A program made the translations under genes and the position numbers. The notes under the pieces were generated by a model. The model saw nothing but the letters and a program-made list of their open reading frames with translations, did not search any database and had not been told where the DNA came from. From Sphacelaria rigidula (taxonomy: Eukaryota; Phaeophyceae; Sphacelariales), in contig CAXNAA020000428.1 in NCBI GenBank assembly GCA_964200075.2, positions 1-21,363 of the forward strand: a stretch of 21,363 nt of DNA, in the 5' to 3' direction. Position 1 is the first letter of the stretch. Each line of letters begins with the position of its first letter. Shown here piece by piece: positions 11,301 through 20,300 of this stretch.

Positions 11301-14300
11301 AAAAATTTTAATCGAAAAAAAATAGGACCGTCTTTTCTCGTCTGTTTAATTTTTTGATCGAAAGAAAATATAACTGAAGTGCGAGCCATCGATGGTCAAG
11401 GCTGGCCGCGAGCTCAAGCCAGGCAGCGTGGCAGAGCACCATGGGTGTGCTGTGCACCGCCTGGAGTCGACAGCGAGAATACACCTAAAGCCTGGTGGTC
11501 CGTCCTCCTCGTACGCTTAATCTTGTCTCAAGTCTTCAGTCGGTGTACCTTCTCCTCAGGGGGAGTCCTCCCCCGGTGGCTGCGGCACATGGTGAAACAC
11601 CCATGAGGCAGTGTGTAAGACGTGGCTGTCTCTGGAAATGACAGAAAATAAAGCAACTCATTTGAGACTGTCATCCAAATGCAAGAAAATCAGTAGGCTT
11701 CGGGTCGAACAATCTTAGCAGGATGCAGCTCATCCTTCATGCGACTCGCCTAACAAACACGGCGCTTCGCGCTTGGTGANNNNNNNNNNTGGTCTTATGA
11801 CTATGGCATGCATGATCATGAGTACACCCCCTCCTCCGGTGGCTGCGCTGGTGCCGGCTCAGACGCTTTCGCCCCCGCGTGATCTGTGCTGTCACCGCTG
11901 CCATGTTCTGAGCCCAATAACATCGCCGATGGCCTCCGTGGTGGGGCGGGGGTTGCGCTCTGGCATGTCCTCTGCGTCTCTTTGTGCGCTGGAGTGTGTC
12001 CTGCAGCCCAGGACTGCTGCTGCATGTTGTGTATTGTCTGCTGTAGCTGTGTGCTGTATGTGGCATACGTAGCCAGTAACGGTGAATAATGGTTTGAAAA
12101 CCATTATCCATTTTTTTCATATAACCATTACCATTATTGCCATCATGCCACTACCATTATTGCCATCATGGAGATAATGACCAGTTAAAACTGGTACCAT
12201 TTCCGGGCTCTAATATTCCGAGCCCCAACCGGGGAGGGGTGCTTTGAACACCTTCAAAACGCGCGCTTGTTCGAGTTGACAGATACAACGCAGTCAAACC
12301 CCTCACTCAACGGTAGTGAAAAAAAACAAACAGAAACGTATCATGTACGAAGTATCATGTATTATGTATCATTTATCATGTACCGGAGAAAGGACGGACA
12401 GTGCAGCGCAGTACAGTACGATACAACCCAGTACAGTGTTGGTACCGTAGATCGAGCGAAAATAACCGCGGGTTGATGAATTGAAAAAATCGAATTGATG
12501 TTGGTGTTTGTGTTGGTGACTAAAGAAACAATGAAAAGCAGCTTGTGCTGCGAAATTGCCTGTGGACAGCCGCGCATCCCGGAGGGAGAAGGTATGATAG
12601 GAATATATACTGTTAATACTCTACATATGACGTCACTCAATCACCTAATCGGTCGGTGCCTCAAGAGTACCTCCAACCGTTGACCGCGTAGATTTTTGGA
12701 TCTTTACTGAAGGAGCATTTGCATATCAAAGTCAAGTAATCGACGTCCACATTGGTATACATGGACTCAAAATGACTTTCTCCGCAGCCAAGGGGTTCAT
12801 TGAGCGACTCCTCTGCCAGTTTCGGAGATTTTGATTCGTGTTTGGCCCCAAGAATTCGGGGGGGGGGGTGAAGAGGGAAGCTACGTCACCGTTAGACTCC
12901 GTCAGTAGTTGCCGTTCTCACCTGGTCGCTGTCCCGTCCTAGCTTTGCCTCCTCAATCGCTAAAACTCGCTGAAGCAACCCGATTGCCTCTTCGGCGCGC
13001 CCGGCCTGTGCAACCAGGATTCAGGAAGAGTACGCAGAGCATGGAAAAGATCAAGAGCATCAACAGCAAAAGTTGTCACGGAACGAAATGCTTGTGGATG
13101 CTGATGACCAGGATCCGGATCTACATCTGACTCAAATACAACTACACACCTATTCGAACCTGCAAAGTCAAGCCCATCGAAAAAAACTTGAAGCCACCAA
13201 GGGTCTCATTTTCTCACCTCCCACACACACCGTCCAAGGCCATAGAGCATAAAAGCCACCTGGCCATCGTCAGACGCCTTCTTGGCCTCTTCGATCTCCA
13301 GCGCCCTTCGATAAAAAGGCTCCGCCTCCTTCGGCCGGCCGTCTTCGCGTATACACCGCCCCAGCTCGTAGAGGGTTACGGCAACCATGACGTGGAACTC
13401 TCCAAGCCTCGCCTCCTCGATCTCCAGTGCCAGCCGGAAGTGCTTTTCGGCCTCCGCTGCTTGCCCCTTCTCGCGCATGCAGCAGCCAAGCATGTGCCTC
13501 GCAAAGGCAACCCGGGGATGTTCTGGACTCAGTTTGGCTTCTTCCCGGGATGCCAGCGCTCGACGGCACAACGATTCCGCCTCTTTATTCCGCCCTGTTG
13601 TACTGGAGCAGAGGGCCAGGATGAACAGCGAGGAGACATAATCTAGGCTGCTCATAGTGGTCGTATCGCCCGCAGAGTCAGATCCAGATCCAGAGCCATC
13701 GTCCTGTTTCCATCGGTCCATGGATGGGTCGTCCAGAATTCCTTCCAGCTGACGACGCAAGTGCGCTTCCTCCTTCTCTCTCCCACTACTGGCGACACTG
13801 TCAATGGACACGCGCAGAGCACTCGCCACGTGGAGGAGACCCACTGTCCCCGGGGCGGCTTTGTGCGCATCTAAAACCCTCTGCATTACCTTCGCCGCCC
13901 CTTCGTGGTCACCTTCCACCTCGTGCAGCAGCGCAACCGCTTCCACCGAGGGAAGGTACGTGGCGTCGCTCTTGTCTAGCTTGGCAAGAGCCTTCTCGTA
14001 AGGCCGACTTCGACGCCACCCGTCGCCACCCACGCGCTCAACAGCGTTCCACAATCTTACGAGAGCGAAAACGTCGTGCGAGATGGTTGCTCTCAGGGAG
14101 GAAATGTGCTCGGTCCACCGGGTGATGACCGCCTGGCGCAAGTCTTCTCTTTGAAGGAGGCGTTCCCTGGCGTCCGCAGCGCAAGCCTTTGGCAAACTGA
14201 ACGTTCCCTTCCCTCGGGCATCCAAGACGCCCCAGTGTTCCAGGGCCGCGACGGCTGCCTCTAGCGCCTGTTCGTTATCGCCAGTACTGGCAATCGTTCC

Positions 14301-17300
14301 GCGGTCATCCACTACGGCCTCATTGTGCACAAGGGCGTACACATCCTCCATACTGAAAACATGCTCGTCGGGCATAATGGCGGCGGCGAGATACAGATCC
14401 TGCTGCGTGCTGTTTCCTTGCCCGAGAGCCAAGCCAGTCAGGAAAATAGCAACTCGCCGCATAGTGTCTTCACTCCTAGTGCGGCTATTTGGATTCACCT
14501 TTGGCCTGACCTTCGCCTTGCTTGCCCGTGACAGCTCTTGCCGGATTTGTGCAGCGGCTTCCGACCATAACCTCTCATCGGCGCACCTCCGTAGATCGCT
14601 CCACCTCGCCACGTACTCCAGATCCAGGGGCGAACGGCCACAGAGCTCGACCAGCTCACCCGCCGCTGTGGGAAGCGGGTGCGGAACCTCTGCAGCATTT
14701 CCAAGCAAGGCGTACGCCTCTTGTTGCGAGAGTTTGTCCACTAGCAGGGGCTTCCCATCCACTTCAACCACCAAGTCGAGATATCTGGTCGTCATCAAAA
14801 TCCAAACTCCCGTCTTCTGCAGTTCCGCCACCACTCCTCCATCACAAACGTCGTCGGCTACGACGAGACACTTGTTCTTTCTCCCTCTTGTGCCATCCAC
14901 AACATCCCCAACGTATTCCAGCAGCTGCTCCGACCATGTGGGCGTGGGAGCGGGTCCGACCTCGCGCGGTGTACCCTGTTGACTTTGGCAGCTCATGGAC
15001 ACGTGCTGGATGAGCGCGGGAAGGCGATCCTTGGCATTGACGCCGATGCTCAACCACACGATGCCGTCGCAGAAAAATTCCAGCACCTCCTTGCTCCTCA
15101 CGATCTGCGAAGCAACGGTAGTCTTGCCCGAACCACTGTCCCCCACCAGTCCCAGCACCTGCGGTCGTCCATCGCCCCTGAAAGTGTCGTACACGCTGTC
15201 AATGATGTCACTTCGCTCCACGTGCCAATCCTTCCGAGCTGGCGTCTCGTAGGTGGGCGCGCCCGTGGAGCAAGAGCTTGCCGGCACCGCTTCGCCCTGC
15301 GCGTGCATCTGCGTGTAGTGTGGTACGTCGCCACCGAAGTGAGGGCGGATTGTTAGGAGTGTTACAGTATTCGAAATTTCAAATTTCCGAGAAACTTCCC
15401 ATACCCACAAAGTGGTGAACCAACCTCGTCGTCAACCAGAGGAACACAGCACACCGCACGAGGAAATGGCGCGTGACAGTACAACGGACCAACCCTGGGG
15501 CTGTACTGTGCCTTCTCGAAACAAGATAAAAATCTGTTCGCACACAGCACACAGACTTCTGCCCACGACGACCACTCAGACGAGTCTGTGCCTCGATGCA
15601 AGCCATATCTGCGCACAGCTTCGAAATGTGATGGTCCCAGCAGTGGTGACCGGTCCAACGTCTGTGTGCTGGATGGTGTAGTAGAGGAAAGACGCCACAA
15701 GGAAGCACATCACCAATAACACCTACACCTACACCTACACACCGAGCACCGAAAAAACACACGCAAATACTCACCATACTCGCCATTTACGCAAAATTAC
15801 TCCACCGCTGACCCTTTTTATTAGTCATCTACCCTCTGCACACAACAGTCTTCGTCTCTGTCGGAAATCCGTTCATTATCGGAGAAGGGTGGCCGCGTGC
15901 ATGTCGATCTCAACCAAAATCGAGCCGTTCGCAACTTGAATGTGTGCTTGTTTTAGGTTTTCTCCTTGGAATCTGACCAAATCGACTACATAAAGGCACA
16001 ACGTGCTCAGGTGATCAGCAGCTACGACTTGAGTAATGTGTCTCTTGTTCGCGGGGGTAGTGAGGACTGAGGACTGGGGCCCCCACTTTGGCGTGTTGTT
16101 TTGTTGGCTTGTGTGTCGCATCTTTGCACATGCCCCGCGTTCATGTTCCCCTTCGAGCTTACAGATTGTCAGTTTGCGCTAACAGATTTTTGAGAAAATA
16201 GATTTTTCTGCCTAGGTGAGACAAGGGCTAAGGGCCTGGGGGCATGTCTTATATTTTTCATGACCAGCAAGAACAAGCGGCGGAATTGAGAAATTCGGAT
16301 CTGATAGGTCCACGTAATTCATGTTCCTAATTGCGTCACTTCATTTTCTTTGTTTTTGTGCTTTTTTTTTCGAAAAGGTCTACAACAACAGTGCCGCGTC
16401 TTAGCACACCATTTTTCGACAAAAAAAGTGCCATGGAAAACAAGAATTTCGATCTGATAGGCCGTGATTTCAACGGCAGTCAACATAAATTACGATCGTT
16501 AGAATTTTCCCCTATGAGATCGGGGTTTTTCTTTTCCGCCGCACATTCTCCATCGAAAAATGATGTGATAAGACTTGCCCTAAGGGCGCCCTAAGGGCGT
16601 GTCTTAGCACCCTTTTTTTTTCGATCGAAAAAGTGCGGTCGATTTTTTTTCGCCGATCTGATAGGTCCACCACATTTATGTTCCCAGAAGGCTTCAACTC
16701 AAACTTATCACTAGCGGCGCGCGGAGAAGAATGCATCGAGGTAAAAAACAATTGTTTTCGATCGAAAACATGCGGTCGAAAGGCACAAAGCGGCACTTGA
16801 CTCCTATCTTGCAGACCACCACGCCAGATAACACCTGTTCACAGGACCATGCAAACCCCATCCAACTTAATCTCAGCTAGCACTGTAACCCTGCAGCATA
16901 GAGCTTGAGATGAGCCCACAGATAGATACACTACAGTAGTTGGTTGTGCTTTGTTTGTTTTTGTTGGCGAAAACTTGCGCATCTTCTCTCATGGTAGGGA
17001 CCAGCGACGGAACTGCATGGTACGGTGGGCAACCGAGTTGCGCGCACGCTCATGGACAGTGCAGGCAGCACAAAGCTGCACGTTGCTAAAGTCCTCTTCA
17101 CGTCGCATTGTAAGCAGAGAGAGCTGATGGTCCTGGGCTGTCTGCACTGCACGTTGCCCGCTTCTCTCTGATACCCTCCTGAACGAAACACGCACACACG
17201 CCACACTGCTTGCAAGTAGTGCAGACGGTACAGAGTGTCTGTACTGTAGACGAGTGACCATGTGCCGTTTCACGAATTTCACTGTATTTTATCAATTGAA

Positions 17301-20300
17301 AGCTTGAAAATCCATCTGGACCCAACTGCATCAAAACGAGAAAATTTCGCTGAGATCGATTCCATCACCCTATTTTTTCGATCGATAAAAAACAACTGCG
17401 AAGACACGCCCTAATCGTACCGTAGCTTGTTTGAGCGAAAATGCGGCGCAAAAAACTGCCATACAAAACGAACGCACGTCCAGGTCATATTAATAATACT
17501 CATACGAGCTGGGCTGGCAGTGAATCCCACATTCTCTCTCCTCACCACAACTCTTCGAATTTCCCAAATCAGCGCGACCTGAGCATATCGCTGTGAACTG
17601 CAGACTAAGCTGGTGACATGAAGCACCGCCGCTGCTCAATTGGCGCACTTTTGGCGATGATGTCATTGTACTGCATTGAGTACCGAGTACATGCCAAGTC
17701 TTTGTGTGATAGCGTGTCTGGAGACGTTTCGTTTCAGAGAATGCGGGGGAATTACGATAGTAAATTCCGCCGCACAGGCAGGCGAACACCTGATATGCGC
17801 AGCCGAAAGCAGACTGACTGGTACTTTACTGCTGCAAGATGGGATCAAGGTCGTCAACAGCTCCATCATCATGCGAGAGAACCTCCGAGCCAAGTGTCGT
17901 GTATCACCGCACGAGGGAGAAGTACTACTTGAAACTGCGCTATACCCCCTCCAGAGGCAATACCGTCACCGAAAAATCGAGGCTCTTTGCAACCCAGAGG
18001 TACGAGAGATAATGCCCGATTAGTATGCACAAAAAAAGTTTTTGTCATGTCGGGATTCGAACTCGTGACCTGTGTAAGTTCGGGCTGTTGTAACAATTTG
18101 ACCACCGGGTTCACACAAAAAGTGCGACGCTAAGCCCAATTTTACGGATTTTCAAGGATGTGGTTGACGCGAGTGCCCGTATGTGTCGGAGCGTTGTCAT
18201 CGTTGTTATCCATTTTTGAGGAAGTTAAAGCATTTTTCCTGTTTTTGCTGAAACTTAAACTCGCTCTTCCTCTTTTTTTTCATTCCCCGTGACACCACTC
18301 ACAGGGTTTCGCGTATTGATAATGAAAATGTCGTGTCAAATTTTCAGCGCCCAACTCTTGAATTGCCAAAAAGCATCTCAATTCTTCGTTTCAAAATCAC
18401 TGATGGCCGGCCCAGCTCGTATTGTAGTGTGATGTGCCATGATGGAAACGTGTGCTCGACATTTCACATTTTCACACGTCGGACAGATGATGATCCGTCT
18501 GAAAATTAGTTTTTCTCAGTATAGTGATGGGGATCATGATCCGTATCATCTGACCCTACTTTTCCATGTTTGCTCCTTACGGTGCCGAACGCTGAGCATG
18601 CCGAGTAGTGCAAATGTTGCGCTTTGGCTTTACTGATGACTCCGCTGTCACATATTTTGTGTTTTTGGACCGACGCACTCGAGAGTCTTCTTTCATTAGT
18701 TGTTTCAGACAGATCATGATCTATCCGACGTATGCACATTTTAGCGCATGCCCCGGCACTTACAGGCACTCAGACTCCACGCCTGACACGTTCAGAGGAA
18801 CCGTAGCCACAGTACACCAGGTAAGGCGCACTTTTCCCCAGAGGTGTTGGAGGGATATTGGCCGAGCAGCAGCCATCTGTCTGAAAGATTGCTTCGATTC
18901 TCTGCCAAAAGACGTCGGTTTGATGTGATGCATGTCCAACAACAGACAATGCTGCTCCAGTTTGGAATCGATTGACACCAAACCAAACATGTCATCAGCG
19001 AGCTGATGAAGAACTACAGTACCCTCCGGGCTATCTATACATGGGGTGCCGCATCGGACGCAGCGTATGGCGTGATCACCATGACCGAGAGAACAAGTAT
19101 TACATACGAGTATAATATCAGGAGGCGGGGGATGCTATTTGTCGTTGGTTGCTAAAAGGCCAACTCTTATGGGAGCGTTCAGAATTTTATATTGCAATAA
19201 TTTTGATCGACCTTTTTTTTCTTCCTTTGCCGTAGTTGTGTATTTTGTGCCCGTTCACCATGACGACGAAGAAGAAAAAAAAACTCCTCTGAAATTGTTG
19301 CAAAATAAAAATTTCAAACGCTCCCATAAGAGTTGGCCTAAGGTCCACCGCATCTTCTCGCTGCGGACTGTGGACTTGGAATTCGCTCGGACCCAAAACG
19401 CACGAAAGGAACGAATTCGCACCGGACCGATTCCAGGTTTCTTTGGGGCTGAAAATATTATGATAAGACACGCCTCGAAAAGTGGTTTTGACAGATAGGT
19501 GGAGCCCACGACCGCTCGCCGAATGAGTATGAATGTTTCTGCTATCAACTATAATATCACGTAGCGAAGGTGATACAGTACGATACTACACGAGCACTGG
19601 ATAGTGCATACTGCAATACTACTGTAAGCAATACCGAATGGACATGACGCCGTCTGCGGATTCCTCCACAAACAACCCCCCGCACTGTCAGCAAGTGCCG
19701 TAAACTCCCTTTCACCCGACGATCTCTATGATACGATGCGTGGTACCAAACTTGTTCACGATTGTACTGTGACTTGTTTTCCTATCATAGGAAGTAGAGC
19801 GAGTCAAGTCCAACAGTGCAGTCAACGTCAAACAACTCTCAGTTACAGTACAGTACGGTGCCGTACTTGTATGCGGCGCGCCCGTGGAAGGTTTTGAGAA
19901 AATGGAGTGCAAGTTTCTTTTGTCAATTTTCTCATCATCGTCTCGGGTGATATTCGTACAAAACAGACCGTATACACCATCACTATTATAAACATTACTC
20001 TTCAGCAAGGTCTTAACGTCTCAAACAAGGAAGCACAATCTAAACTCAAGACACGGACTACAACGAAAGGTGGTTGCGCAATTTCGCCGACCTTGTGACT
20101 TACGGTTCGTAGCTTACACCCTGCGGCGTCGTTACCAGCCGGACCCACGGTCACCTCCAGTTTATCGACCCGGTCTTGCAGGCTGACAATGTCGCTCAGC
20201 GTTTTGGAACTCCAGCTTTCGGCGAACAGGAACACCTGGTTCAAGCAGGCCTCCACTGGCTGCGCGTATGATGGAGCGTCGGACTTGGAGCGTCGGCTCT

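Larger units (their letters stand above)
10689..12921 (-). other. Intron 3, with assembly gap
   Basis: A 2,233-base intron, donor CAG|GTGAGA and acceptor CGTGCCCAG. It includes a 10-N gap, small palindromes and tandem repeats near 12.1 kb, and AT-rich poly-A/poly-T blocks with ATCGAAAAA near 11.3 kb like those upstream at 16-17 kb. The GC-richer stretch 11380-12050 has open frames on both strands but no domain I recognise. It may be a transposon remnant. Confidence 0.7.
15787..20103. other. Repeat-rich stretch: giant intron 1 or upstream intergenic DNA
   Basis: 4.3 kb with no convincing exon. It contains T-rich blocks with TCGATCGAAAA, three copies of a GATCTGATAGG repeat, two inverted-repeat elements and a tRNA-like relic, all listed separately. 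A short minus-strand frame at 15876-16121 and a plus-strand frame at 17676-18023 (115 codons) have some protein-like composition, but I recognise no family. If the exon at 20104-20550 belongs to the receptor, this is one intron of 4,795 bases (15309-20103). Confidence 0.6.

Noticed and set aside
15379-15786. A 135-codon minus-strand frame beginning MASMVSICVCFFG that looks like a signal peptide
   Set aside because: A strong donor follows the fourth codon, the frame does not match the NB-ARC frame, and it ends in a stop. NB-ARC proteins are normally cytosolic.
15876-16121. A minus-strand frame of 81 codons containing HIQVANGSILVEIDMHAA
   Set aside because: A faint likeness to retroelement protease regions, too short and without the catalytic DTG/DSG triad.
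16931-17334. Cysteine-rich minus-strand stretch (CTVCTTCKQCGVCACF) that resembles a zinc finger
   Set aside because: The cysteines arise from GTGTGC/ACTTGC-rich low-complexity sequence, are not conserved in a spacing I know, and the frame soon closes.
17618-18023. Two overlapping plus-strand frames of 104 and 115 codons
   Set aside because: Some protein-like composition but no recognised motif, no splice support and location among repeats; kept only as a note.
18043-18116. Functional tRNA-Val
   Set aside because: The T-loop is good but acceptor, anticodon and part of the T stem do not pair; listed as a relic instead.
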